A stretch of DNA of 26,016 nt from Bog-756 sp035531955 (lineage in GTDB: Bacteria; Actinomycetota; Acidimicrobiia; Acidimicrobiales; RAAP-2): positions 1-26,016 of the forward strand of contig DATKRZ010000030.1 in assembly GCA_035531955.1 (NCBI GenBank). Direction: 5' to 3'. The translations under genes and the position numbers were made by a program. Positions 1 through 7,185 of the stretch are shown piece by piece. Every line of letters starts with the position of its first letter. Positions within the stretch are counted from its first letter, which is position 1. A model generated the notes under the pieces. That model did not search any database and was not told the DNA's origin. It was given only the letters and a program-made list of their open reading frames with translations.

Positions 1-290
1 TCGGCCGGATCGTGCACATCCGCGAGCTGCAGTCGCTCCTCGGGCTCGACCTGGGGGAGATCCGGGACATCCTGCTCGGCGAGGACGCCCTGGACGGGCT
101 GCGCCGCGAGTACCACGCGGGAGCCGAGGCGGTGCGCCGGAAGGAGATCCTCCTCGAGGCATCGGGCATCAACGAGAAATTGCGTGGGGTGGTGGCCCGT
201 CGTCAGCAACACCTGGCTGCGATGATGCGGTCGCTGGAGGAGAAGTCGGCACGCTACGACGAGCTGCTGTCCGAGTCGGACCCGGGCTGA
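1..290 (+). CDS. MerR-family transcriptional regulator, 3' fragment
   Basis: Open reading frame that enters from the left edge (frame begins at base 3) and stops at 288-290. The visible part reads GRIVHIRELQSLLGLDLGEIRDIL and then a charged helical tail. This is the second half of a MerR-type winged-helix domain followed by the coiled-coil dimerisation helix. The N-terminal recognition helix lies outside the window, so the true start cannot be given; the GTG at 12 is internal. No ligand-binding domain follows: the protein ends about 60 residues after the DNA-binding part, as in short MerR regulators. Target and inducer are unknown. It is separate from the FtsR-like MerR gene at 7700. Confidence 0.7.
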   Translation, partial: GRIVHIRELQSLLGLDLGEIRDILLGEDALDGLRREYHAGAEAVRRKEILLEASGINEKLRGVVARRQQHLAAMMRSLEEKSARYDELLSESDPG

Positions 291-321
291 AGGCGTCTTC
301 GACGGCGTGCTCCTATAGATG

Positions 322-1095
322 TCAAGGACCAGTTCGACCGCGATCAGCCATGAGCGCTGAACAGACCTCCCGGGCGATCTAGCGCGTGAGGCAACGCATG
401 ATCTCCTTGTTGGACTTCTGTTCCTCGGCCCGCTTTTCCCGGTAGGCGATGGTCGCCGGGTCACAGCGGAGCCGCACCAGGGCGATGCGCCAAAGGGCGT
501 GGTTGGCCTGGAGGTCGCCGCCCCGATTGAGCCGTTGCGGGTCGTCTTGCCCGACGAGGCGGGGATGGGTGCCTCTTCGCAGAGGTGGGCGAAGGCCGAC
601 TCCGAGTGGTTGCGCTCGGGATTGCCCCCGGTGGTCGCCAGCAGTTGGCCGGCCATGTCGAGGCCCACGCCGAACATGGCCAACAGGCGTGGTGCGGTCT
701 CGGTGATGAGCAGCTCGAGGTCGTCGTCGAGATCGCCGATCTCCTCGTCGAGGACGGTGATACGTCGGGCCAGGCTGGCAAGAGCCCGCTTGCAGGCTGC
801 GGCGGGATCGCTCAGGGCTCCCGGTCGTGGTGTGCGCTTGGCGAAGGGCGACGGGGTGGGTGCCGCGCCCGGGGCTGCCCGCAACCCGCGACAGCGGTGC
901 AAGAGGGCGGCGCCATCAAGACCACCCAGGTCGCTGCGCAGCGTCGGGGGCGGTCTTGATGAGGGCCTTGAGCTGGGTAAGGCCACCCCCCGGGCCTTCA
1001 CTGCGCCGTTACGGGCCACACGCAGGGTGCGGATCATCTCGACGGAGCCGTCTCGGGTCTTGGGCGTGCCGTCGGCCCGGCCGGACTGGGCAGCC
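322..1095 (-). pseudogene. IS110-family transposase remnant, frameshifted and 5'-truncated
   Basis: Reading the minus strand in pieces recovers an IS110-type transposase from its middle to its C-terminus. From about 1085 it reads SGRADGTPKTRDGSVEMIR and NGAVKAR; after a frame change near 975-993, TQLKALIKTAPDALRSDL; then LLAMFGVGLDMAGQLLATTGGNPER, the helix-hairpin-helix part of the Transposase_20 domain; then, after another frame change near 540-560, LNRGGDLQANHALWRIALVR and EEQKSNKEIMRCL. An in-frame TAG at 379-381 interrupts the expected CLKRYIAREV-type motif, which continues as IAREVCSALMADRGRTGP to a TGA at 322-324. The N-terminal DEDD catalytic domain is missing beyond about 1095. Two frameshifts, one nonsense codon and the truncation mean it cannot encode an active transposase. 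Confidence 0.75.
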
Positions 1096-1210
1096 GGCCG
1101 ACAAATCCCATAAAGGACGTCACAGTCAGTCAGGCGTCGGGTCAGACCGGGTGGGCGCAGCCTTCATTGCATCCTTCCAGTGCTTGGAGGCCCTGACCCC
1201 ATTGTCGCTG

Positions 1211-1978
1211 TCAGGCGTACTCTGCCACCAGGCTGGCCATGGCCTGGGCCCCGGCCGGCTGGAGGTGCACCTGATCCGGAGTGAACCACTCGGGATGGCC
1301 GGACGAGAGCCCGTTCCAGTCGGCCAGCACGGCCACGCTCGGGTACCGAGCGACACCCGCGGCGAGCACGGCGTTGTCCGGCGCCATCCATGACCGGGGA
1401 ACGTTGATGTTGACGAACACGACCCGTTTGACCCCGGCCGCCGCCTGCATCATGGCGTCGAAGTCCGACGGGGTCACCGAGCCGTTGGTGCCGAGCTCGA
1501 CCACCAGGACCGTGCCCAGGGTGCCGGCCGCCCGCTCGGCCTGGACCACCCCGATCCCCGTCTCGAACTGCCGACTGACCAGTCCGTCGACCCGCACCCC
1601 GGGGATGATCGCCTGCAAGTCGGGCTGGATGTCCAACATGATCGAATCGCCGACGGCCGAGACGGGACCGGCCACCGGCACCGGGGCCGAGGCCGGGGCC
1701 GTGGACGAGGACACGGGCCCGGACGGGGAGGAGCCCGGGGTCGGGGGAGCGGTCCCCGTCGACCCGGTCCGCGCTCCGGTCGGGGGGGCAGCCGCCGCCG
1801 CTCCCGCGGCCGGTCCCGTCCCCGACGAGGACGCCGAAGCGGGGGACGTGCCATCCGGTGGGGCGGAGCGGGCCTGGTCCGAGCGATTGCTGAGGGCCAG
1901 CCCGAGGAGTCCGAGCAGAAGGGCCAGGAGCAGGCTGGCGATGACCCGGTCGATCCGGCTGATCTTGCGCATCCCCAT
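1211..1978 (-). CDS. membrane-anchored SGNH/GDSL-hydrolase-like protein
   Basis: Product of about 255 residues. Residues 1-12 are basic, residues 13-30 form one membrane segment (ASLLLALLLGLLGLALS), and residues 31-105 are a Ser/Thr/Pro/Ala/Gly-rich linker. The C-terminal domain has SAVGDSIM (GDS at about 110-112, candidate nucleophile Ser112), VVELGTNG, and DQVHLQPAG near the end, which supplies the Asp-x-x-His pair of SGNH esterases. This domain is often fused to the membrane acyltransferase of OatA-type O-acetyltransferases. Here it stands alone behind its own anchor, so it probably acts on a cell-surface carbohydrate or ester; the substrate is unknown. The start is the ATG 13 nt after the MFS gene stop, so the two genes are probably cotranscribed. 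A second ATG lies two codons on. Confidence 0.7.
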   Translation of the reverse strand: MGMRKISRIDRVIASLLLALLLGLLGLALSNRSDQARSAPPDGTSPASASSSGTGPAAGAAAAAPPTGARTGSTGTAPPTPGSSPSGPVSSSTAPASAPVPVAGPVSAVGDSIMLDIQPDLQAIIPGVRVDGLVSRQFETGIGVVQAERAAGTLGTVLVVELGTNGSVTPSDFDAMMQAAAGVKRVVFVNINVPRSWMAPDNAVLAAGVARYPSVAVLADWNGLSSGHPEWFTPDQVHLQPAGAQAMASLVAEYA

Positions 1979-1991
1979 CAGTCTGGCCTGC

Positions 1992-3230
1992 TCAGGCCGC
2001 AGACGGCGGGCGGTTCGGCCGGGAAGCGGGCCAGCCCTTGGAACCGGGGTGGATGAGGCGGGCCTGGCTGGTGAGCCACAGGGCCAGACCCAGTCCCGAG
2101 TAGCACGCCCCGAGCACGATGACGCCCGGCCAGCCGTCTGCGGCGTAGGCCAGGCCGGTGGTGGCCGACCCGACGGCCCCACCGATGAAGTAGGTGACCA
2201 TGTAGCCGGTGTTGAGCCGCGAGCGTGCTGACGGATCGATGCCGAAGATCAACTGCTGGTTCTGGATGTGGACCGCCTGGATACCCAGGTCACCCACCAC
2301 GATCCCGGCGATGAGCGCCCACAGCTGGTGGGCGCCGATGGCCAAGAGTCCGATCGAGCCCACGATGATCAGCAGTGACCCGCCGGTCACCCACCGTTCG
2401 AGGCCCCGGTCGGCGAGGCGTCCGCTGAACGATGCCGCCAGGGCCCCGGCCGCTCCGAGCAGCCCGAACAGGCCGATGACCGCCTCGCCGTAGTGATAGG
2501 GCGAGGCGGCCAGGAGGAAGGCCAGGCTGGTCCAGATCACGTTGAACGTGGCGAAGGCCAGGCCCCCGATGGCCGAGCGCAGCCGGAGGAGGGGCTCGGT
2601 GCGCATGAGGTGGATCACGGAACCGAGCAATTCCGAGTACACCATCGACGGCCGACGGTCCTCGCCGGGCAGCCGCCGGTCGAGCAGGGCCGAAAGGACG
2701 AGCACCACCCCGCCGGCCACCACGTACACGGTTCGCCATCCGGCCGCCTGGGCGATCAGGCCCGAGAAGGTGCGGGCGAGGAGGATGCCGAGCAGCAGGC
2801 CGCTCATGACCGCGCCCACCACACGGCCCCGCTCCCGGTCGCCGGCCAGCGAGGCCGCGAACGGGACCAGGATCTGTGCGGCCACCGAGCACAGGCCGGC
2901 GATGGTCACCGCCACGATCAGGATGACGATGTCGGGGGCCAACGAGGCGGCGAAGAGCGCGGCCGCGGCCACCAGGAGGATCCCCGGGACGAGTCGACGG
3001 CGGACGAGGATGTCCCCGAGCGGCACGATGAGGGCCAGGCCGATCCCGTAGCCGATCTGAGCTGCGGTGATGACCAGGGCGACCTGTCCCGAGCCGACGT
3101 GGAGATCCCGTGAGATCTGGGGCAGGAGCGGTTGGGCGTAGTAGAGGTTTGCCGCCGATATGCCGCACGACACGGCGAAGAGCGCCACCATTCCGGGGCC
3201 CATGCGGGAGTCGGTCGGGGAAGCTGACAT
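1992..3230 (-). CDS. major facilitator superfamily transporter (drug/sugar efflux type)
   Basis: Product of 412 residues rich in hydrophobic helices, consistent with the 12 membrane segments of the MFS. The N-terminus reads GISAANLYYAQPLLPQIS, typical of the DHA1/YnfM-like efflux branch. The loop after helix 2 has GDILVRRRLVP, matching the family's G-D-x-x-G/V-R-R pattern, and a second conserved loop occurs mid-protein (SGRLADRG). The transported compound cannot be predicted. The start chosen is the ATG at 3228-3230, with GGAG six bases upstream on the minus strand. The frame stays open well beyond this, but the upstream translation is low-complexity and overlaps pgsA. A small possible upstream ORF ends in a TGATG overlap with this start. 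The SGNH-like gene follows 13 nt downstream. Confidence 0.82.
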   Translation of the reverse strand: MSASPTDSRMGPGMVALFAVSCGISAANLYYAQPLLPQISRDLHVGSGQVALVITAAQIGYGIGLALIVPLGDILVRRRLVPGILLVAAAALFAASLAPDIVILIVAVTIAGLCSVAAQILVPFAASLAGDRERGRVVGAVMSGLLLGILLARTFSGLIAQAAGWRTVYVVAGGVVLVLSALLDRRLPGEDRRPSMVYSELLGSVIHLMRTEPLLRLRSAIGGLAFATFNVIWTSLAFLLAASPYHYGEAVIGLFGLLGAAGALAASFSGRLADRGLERWVTGGSLLIIVGSIGLLAIGAHQLWALIAGIVVGDLGIQAVHIQNQQLIFGIDPSARSRLNTGYMVTYFIGGAVGSATTGLAYAADGWPGVIVLGACYSGLGLALWLTSQARLIHPGSKGWPASRPNRPPSAA

Positions 3231-3328
3231 CAGGCTCCGACCGTCGGGGTGGCGGCGCGGTCCGCCGAGGTGGCGGCGCGGGCCGCTGAGGGCACGAATC
3301 CGATCGCCACCGGCAAGGGGAGGACCAC
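3230..3328 (-). CDS. possible 32-residue upstream ORF of the MFS gene
   Basis: A GTG at 3326-3328 opens a 32-codon frame beginning VVLPLPVAIGFVPSA, then two copies of an RAAT-containing heptad, and stopping with a TGA whose last base is the first base of the MFS start (TGATG). The ribosome-binding GGAG of the MFS gene lies inside the end of this frame. A TACGCT hexamer sits seven bases before the GTG, the same spacing seen at several leaderless starts in this window. It could be a leaderless leader peptide translated in coupling with the transporter. It has no recognisable family, and the heptad repeat reflects a 21-bp DNA repeat, so a chance frame is also possible. Confidence 0.3.
   Translation of the reverse strand: MVLPLPVAIGFVPSAARAATSADRAATPTVGA
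3248..3289. repeat. two-copy 21-bp direct repeat
   Basis: GGTGGCGGCGCGG plus eight further bases occurs at 3248 and again at 3269 (period 21) with few differences. Because 21 is a multiple of three, it gives a repeated heptad in the small upstream ORF on the minus strand. Confidence 0.7.
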
Positions 3329-3335
3329 GATCCCC

Positions 3336-3341
3336 AGCGTA
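3336..3341 (-). promoter_or_regulatory. candidate -10 hexamer for the MFS/SGNH operon
   Basis: TACGCT on the minus strand fits the TANNNT pattern. A start site 7-8 bases downstream would fall on the GTG of the small upstream ORF and leave a leader of about 98 nt before the MFS ATG. No convincing -35 is visible. Confidence 0.35.
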
Positions 3342-3393
3342 TGAGACCCGGCCCCTCGGCCGGCGCCCAACACCCGGCGCCCGGCGCCCGACA

Positions 3394-3410
3394 CCGGCCC
3401 CGGGGGCCGG
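3394..3410. repeat. perfect 8-bp inverted repeat upstream of pgsA
   Basis: CCGGCCCC, one G, then GGGGCCGG. It lies 30-46 bp upstream of the pgsA -10 hexamer, where an operator could sit. The surrounding sequence is extremely GC-rich (several CCGGCGCCC copies), so chance symmetry is quite possible. Confidence 0.4.
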
Positions 3411-3439
3411 CCTGGTTCGGGCAGGTCCGACCCGGCTCG

Positions 3440-3445
3440 TAGACT
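3440..3445 (+). promoter_or_regulatory. -10 hexamer of a leaderless pgsA promoter
   Basis: TAGACT followed by seven bases and then the GTG at 3453. This spacing puts the transcription start at or beside the first base of the start codon. No Shine-Dalgarno sequence precedes that GTG. Confidence 0.5.
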
Positions 3446-3452
3446 CGGCCCG

Positions 3453-4154
3453 GTGAAGGAAGCCGGCGTGAAGGCCAGGGGGAATGCAGGCACCGAACCG
3501 ACGCCAGGTCGTCGGCAGGGTGGCGGAACGGCCGGGGTGCCGGGGGGCGAGGGGCCGGCCGAGGAGCCGGGTCTCGACCGGATCGTCACCGTGCCCAACG
3601 CAATCACCCTGGTGCGGCTGACCTGCATCCCCCTGTTCTTGTGGGTCCTGTTCGGGGCCGGGCGCCAGACTGCGGCTGCGGTGCTGCTGGCGGCACTCGG
3701 CGCCACCGACTGGGTCGACGGATTCGTCGCCCGCCGCTACCACCAGGTCTCGACGTTCGGGAAGGTGCTGGACCCCGTGGCCGACCGCGTGCTGGTGGTC
3801 ACCGCGGTGGTGGCCATCACCGTCTACGGCGCCGTCCCAGTCTGGTTCGGGGCCGCCACCTTGGCCCGCGAGGTGGTCGTGTCGGGGGCGGTGCTTCTGC
3901 TGGCCTCGCTCGGGGCCCAGCGGATCGACGTCCTGTGGGTGGGCAAGGCGGGTACGTTCGCCCTGATGTTCTCCTATCCGGCCTTCCTGCTCGGCCACGG
4001 CAGCGCCCCCTGGCAGGACCCGGTCCGCGTCATCGCCTGGGTCACCGGCATCATCGGGCTCACCCTGGCCTGGATCGCGGCGGGTTCCTATGTGCCGGTG
4101 GCCCGCCGCGCCCTCGCCGATGGAAGACGGTCGAGGGCGGGAGGGACAAGGTGA
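3453..4154 (+). CDS. pgsA: CDP-alcohol phosphatidyltransferase (phosphatidylglycerophosphate synthase type)
   Basis: Product of 233 residues with the full CDP-OH-P signature in ATDWVDGFVARRYHQVSTFGKVLDPVADRV: D-x2-D-G-x2-A-R-x8-G-x3-D-x3-D, which holds the metal ions and the CDP-diacylglycerol head group. Residues 1-40 are a polar Gly/Pro-rich tail and the rest forms about five or six membrane helices. The family transfers a phosphatidyl group from CDP-diacylglycerol to glycerol-3-phosphate or another alcohol in the cytoplasmic membrane. The subtype is inferred from resemblance to the actinobacterial pgsA2 neighbourhood; cardiolipin synthase or another head group is possible. The GTG at 3453 suits a leaderless transcript; GTG at 3468 is an alternative. 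Its TGA overlaps the next gene's GTG by 4 nt, implying translational coupling. Confidence 0.82.
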   Translation: MKEAGVKARGNAGTEPTPGRRQGGGTAGVPGGEGPAEEPGLDRIVTVPNAITLVRLTCIPLFLWVLFGAGRQTAAAVLLAALGATDWVDGFVARRYHQVSTFGKVLDPVADRVLVVTAVVAITVYGAVPVWFGAATLAREVVVSGAVLLLASLGAQRIDVLWVGKAGTFALMFSYPAFLLGHGSAPWQDPVRVIAWVTGIIGLTLAWIAAGSYVPVARRALADGRRSRAGGTR

Positions 4155-6637
4155 AGGCGGTCATCATGGCCGGGGGTGAGGGGACCAGACTCCGTCCCCT
4201 CACCTCCAATCAGCCCAAGCCGATGCTGCCCATGGCCAACATCCCGATGATGGAGCACGTCGTCAACCTCCTCCGCCAACACGGGTTCGAGGACGTCGTG
4301 GTGACGGTCGCCTTCATGGCCAACGCCATCCGCACCTACTTCGGGGACGGATCCGAGTACGGCGTGCGCATGGTCTACGCAACGGAGTCGACGCCGTTGG
4401 GCACCGCCGGCTCGGTTCGCAACGCCCGTGACGAGCTGGACGAGCGATTCCTGGTCATTTCTGGCGACGTGCTGACCGACATCGACCTGAGCCAGGTCGT
4501 CGAGTTCCACGAGCAACGCGGTGGGATGGCGACCCTGGCCCTCAAAGCGGTGGACAACCCCCTCGAGTTCGGAATCGTCATCACCCGGGAGGACGGTTCG
4601 ATCGAGCGGTTCCTGGAGAAGCCGACGTGGGGGCAGGTCTTCAGCGACACCATCAACACCGGCATCTACGTGCTGGAGCCCGAGATCTTCGACTTCATCC
4701 CGGAGGACCAGGCCGTCGACTTCTCCGGTGAGTCGTTCCCGGCGGCGCTCGCCGCCGGGAGGCGCCTGTTCGGGTATGTGGCTGACGGCTACTGGGAGGA
4801 CGTAGGGACGCTCGAGGCGTACCTGAAGTCCCATCAGGACATCCTCGATCAGCGGGTGCAGGTGGATGTCAACGGGTTCCAGCTGCGCCCCGGGGTATGG
4901 CTGGGGAAGGGTGCCGAAGTCGACCCGAGTGTGGTCATCGACGGGCCTGCGGTGATCGGCGACAACTGCGTCATCGGGCCGGGGGCCCGGCTCGGCCAGT
5001 ACTGCACCCTGGGCCGCAACGTGCGCATCGGGGACAACGCCGTCCTCCAGCGATCGGTGGTCCATGACAACACCTACCTCGGATCCGGCGTCCGGGTGGA
5101 CGGGGCCGTGCTGGGCCGGGGATCGGACCTCCGCCAGGGCGTGCGCTGCGAAGAAGGAGTGGTCCTCGGAGACCAGTGCCTGGTGGGGGCCCACGCCGAG
5201 ATCAAGGCGGGCGTCAAGATCTACCCGTTCAAGACCGTGGAGGCCGGGGCCACGGTCAATTCCTCCATCGTGTGGGAGTCGATGGGGGCCCGCTCACTGT
5301 TCGGCCGGGACGGGGTGCAGGGCCTGGCCAACGTGGACATCAGTCCCGAGCTGGCCGTCCGGCTGTCGATGGCCTGGGCGTCCACCTTCGAAAAAGGGGC
5401 CACGGTCACCGCATCCCGGGACACCAGTCGCGCCGCCCGGGTGCTCAAGCGGGCCATCATGGTCGGCTGCAACGCGGCCGGAGTCAACGTCGACGACCTG
5501 GAGGCCGCCACCGTTCCGGTCACCCGGTTCCAGATCACCTCTTCGACCAGCATGGCCGGCATCACCGTCCGGCTCTCTCCCGACGATCCGCAGTCAGTGG
5601 TCCTGCGGTTCTTCGACAAGGAGGGGATCGACGTCGACGAGACCACGCAGCGCCGGATCGAGCGCCTGTACCACCGGGAGGACTTCCGCCGGGTCCTGGC
5701 CCGGGAGATCGGCGACATCGGCTTTCCGCCCCGGGCCCTCGAGTTCTACACGGCTGCCCTCATCGACTCGGTCGACCTCTCCGAGGCGAGGGAGGCCGAC
5801 CTCAAGCTGGTGCTGGACTACTCGTTCGGGACCAGCAGCTTCGTGATGCCCAATCTTCTGGCCAAGCTCGAGGCCGAGGTACTGGTGGTCAACCCGTACG
5901 CCAACACCGCCGGCGTGGTGGCATTCGACCGCCAGGCCGGCGCGGCCCGGGTCTCCGAATTGGTGCGGGCGTCTGGGGCGCACCTCGGGGCGGTCCTCGA
6001 TCCCGGGGGCGAGCACGTGGCTATCGTCGACGACCTTGGCCATCCGCTTTCCGACGACGAGGCCCTGCTGGTGGTCCTGACTCTGGTCACCGAGGCCCAT
6101 CCGGGGGCCAGGGTGGCCCTCCCGGTGGCGGCCAGCGGCGTAGCAGAGGAGATCTGCCGCAAGGCCGGCGCCGACATCGTGTGGACCAAGCTCTCGGCAT
6201 CGCACCTGATGGAGGTGGCCCGGTCGCAACGGGTCACGCTGGCCGCCAGCCAGTCCGGCGGCTTCATCTTCCCCAACTTCCTACCCGCCTTCGACGGGGC
6301 TGCGACCCTGGTGAACCTGGTGGCGATGCTGACGGCAACCGGAAGGAAGCTGTCGGAGCTGGTGGCCGAGCTTCCCAGCGTCCACATCGTCCATCAGGAG
6401 GTGCATACGCCGTGGGATCAGAAGGGCATGGTGATGCGGACCCTGGTGGAGCGCTCCCAGGGCCGTGACCTGGTGCTGGTCGACGGGGTCAAGGTGCTCG
6501 AGGACGACGGGTGGGCGCTGGTGCTGCCCGACCCGGAAGAGCCGGTCACCCACGTGTGGGCCGAGGCACCGAGCGACTCCCGGGCCGAGGCCCGGGCCAA
6601 GGAGTACGCCGTCCGCCTGGAGCACCTTCTGCGCTGA
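4151..6637 (+). CDS. mannose-1-phosphate guanylyltransferase-like fusion with degenerate phosphomannomutase domain
   Basis: Product of 828 residues in three parts. Residues 1-235 are a nucleotidyltransferase with MAGGEGTRLRPLTSNQPKPMLP, PLGTAGSV, ISGDVLTDIDL, FLEKP, NTGIYVLEPEIF and YWEDVGT, as in sugar-1-phosphate NDP-transferases. Residues about 250-375 are hexapeptide (left-handed beta-helix) repeats. Residues about 385-828 have the alpha-D-phosphohexomutase fold but lack its catalytic motifs: TASHNP is RLSPDD (Ser476 aligned), DGDGDR is DPGGEH from Asp617, the GEMSGH loop is GGFIFPNF near 702, and RPSGTEP is LPDPEEP. The first domain may make GDP-mannose or another NDP-sugar for cell-envelope glycans; the third is probably regulatory or structural. 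The GTG start overlaps the pgsA stop and has GGGAGGG upstream. Similar fusions are known in Streptomyces, from memory. Confidence 0.82.
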   Translation: MKAVIMAGGEGTRLRPLTSNQPKPMLPMANIPMMEHVVNLLRQHGFEDVVVTVAFMANAIRTYFGDGSEYGVRMVYATESTPLGTAGSVRNARDELDERFLVISGDVLTDIDLSQVVEFHEQRGGMATLALKAVDNPLEFGIVITREDGSIERFLEKPTWGQVFSDTINTGIYVLEPEIFDFIPEDQAVDFSGESFPAALAAGRRLFGYVADGYWEDVGTLEAYLKSHQDILDQRVQVDVNGFQLRPGVWLGKGAEVDPSVVIDGPAVIGDNCVIGPGARLGQYCTLGRNVRIGDNAVLQRSVVHDNTYLGSGVRVDGAVLGRGSDLRQGVRCEEGVVLGDQCLVGAHAEIKAGVKIYPFKTVEAGATVNSSIVWESMGARSLFGRDGVQGLANVDISPELAVRLSMAWASTFEKGATVTASRDTSRAARVLKRAIMVGCNAAGVNVDDLEAATVPVTRFQITSSTSMAGITVRLSPDDPQSVVLRFFDKEGIDVDETTQRRIERLYHREDFRRVLAREIGDIGFPPRALEFYTAALIDSVDLSEAREADLKLVLDYSFGTSSFVMPNLLAKLEAEVLVVNPYANTAGVVAFDRQAGAARVSELVRASGAHLGAVLDPGGEHVAIVDDLGHPLSDDEALLVVLTLVTEAHPGARVALPVAASGVAEEICRKAGADIVWTKLSASHLMEVARSQRVTLAASQSGGFIFPNFLPAFDGAATLVNLVAMLTATGRKLSELVAELPSVHIVHQEVHTPWDQKGMVMRTLVERSQGRDLVLVDGVKVLEDDGWALVLPDPEEPVTHVWAEAPSDSRAEARAKEYAVRLEHLLR

Positions 6638-6731
6638 GCGGCGCCGAGCCGACGACCTCGGCCCAAAGCGCCGCCACAAGGAGCGGTAAAAGGGCGTCCC
6701 AGGTCCCTCCGCACACCGTCCCCGGGTCAGG

Positions 6732-6737
6732 TATCGT
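6732..6737 (+). promoter_or_regulatory. -10 hexamer of a leaderless gcvH promoter
   Basis: TATCGT, eight bases, then the gcvH ATG at 6746. There is no purine-rich ribosome-binding site in those eight bases. The 108-bp gap after the sugar-nucleotide gene shows nothing else I can support. Confidence 0.55.
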
Positions 6738-6745
6738 CCGCACGT

Positions 6746-7126
6746 ATGGACGTACCCGAAGACCTCCGCTACTCCACCGACCACGAGTGGGCTCGACGTG
6801 TGGATGACCGGATCCGGGTTGGTATCACCGACTTCGCCCAGGATGCGCTGGGGGACGTGGTGTTCGTCGATCTCCCGACCGAGGGGAAGGTGGTGGAGAC
6901 CGGGGGGATGCTCGGCGAGGTCGAATCGACCAAGTCGGTATCCGAGATCTACGCACCTGTCGCCGGTGAGGTCGTCTCCGTCAACTCGGCGCTGGCTGGT
7001 TCCCCGGAGCGCCTGAATGCCGATCCCTACGGGGACGGGTGGATATGCGAGATAGCGCCGTCCGACCCCGACTCGGTGAACGGGCTGCTCGATTCGAGCG
7101 GTTACCGGCAACTCACCGACGGCTGA
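6746..7126 (+). CDS. gcvH: glycine cleavage system H protein
   Basis: Product of 126 residues, the normal length for H protein. It carries the lipoyl domain signature GEVESTKSVSEIYAPVAGEV with the lipoyl-accepting Lys63, and starts with the typical PEDLRYSTDHEWAR. The lipoyl arm shuttles the aminomethyl intermediate between the P, T and L proteins during glycine breakdown to CO2, ammonia and methylene-tetrahydrofolate. In some bacteria it also takes part in lipoyl transfer. The P and T proteins are not in this window. It is the first gene of the cluster gcvH / FHA / MerR / DUF151, an arrangement I know from actinobacterial genomes. The start is supported by the adjacent promoter element and by alignment of the N-terminus to the family. 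Confidence 0.95.
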   Translation: MDVPEDLRYSTDHEWARRVDDRIRVGITDFAQDALGDVVFVDLPTEGKVVETGGMLGEVESTKSVSEIYAPVAGEVVSVNSALAGSPERLNADPYGDGWICEIAPSDPDSVNGLLDSSGYRQLTDG

Positions 7127-7172
7127 CGGCCCGAAGGCCGGTGGGACCAGCGAGCGGTCAGTGGGGACCGAC

Positions 7173-7178
7173 TACCGT
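7173..7178 (+). promoter_or_regulatory. -10 hexamer of a leaderless promoter for the FHA gene
   Basis: TACCGT, seven bases, then the GTG at 7186, which begins the protein exactly at its zinc ribbon. The agreement between promoter spacing and the domain boundary is the main argument for this start. Confidence 0.5.
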
Positions 7179-7185
7179 GGTAGGC

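Noticed and set aside
449..1113. Several plus-strand open frames across 449-1393
   Set aside because: They are antisense to the IS110 remnant, with high Arg/Pro/Ser content typical of shadow frames in GC-rich DNA.
1126..1391. Small minus-strand frames ending in SKHWKDAMKAAPTRSDPTPD, possibly another transposase fragment
   Set aside because: Too short to assign, and mostly antisense or out of frame within the SGNH-like gene; the 1096-1210 stretch shows nothing else I can support.
3231..3998. Upstream extension of the MFS reading frame on the minus strand, giving a 668-residue protein
   Set aside because: The added part is low-complexity, runs antisense through pgsA, and the MFS family begins just after the ATG at 3230 with its own ribosome site.
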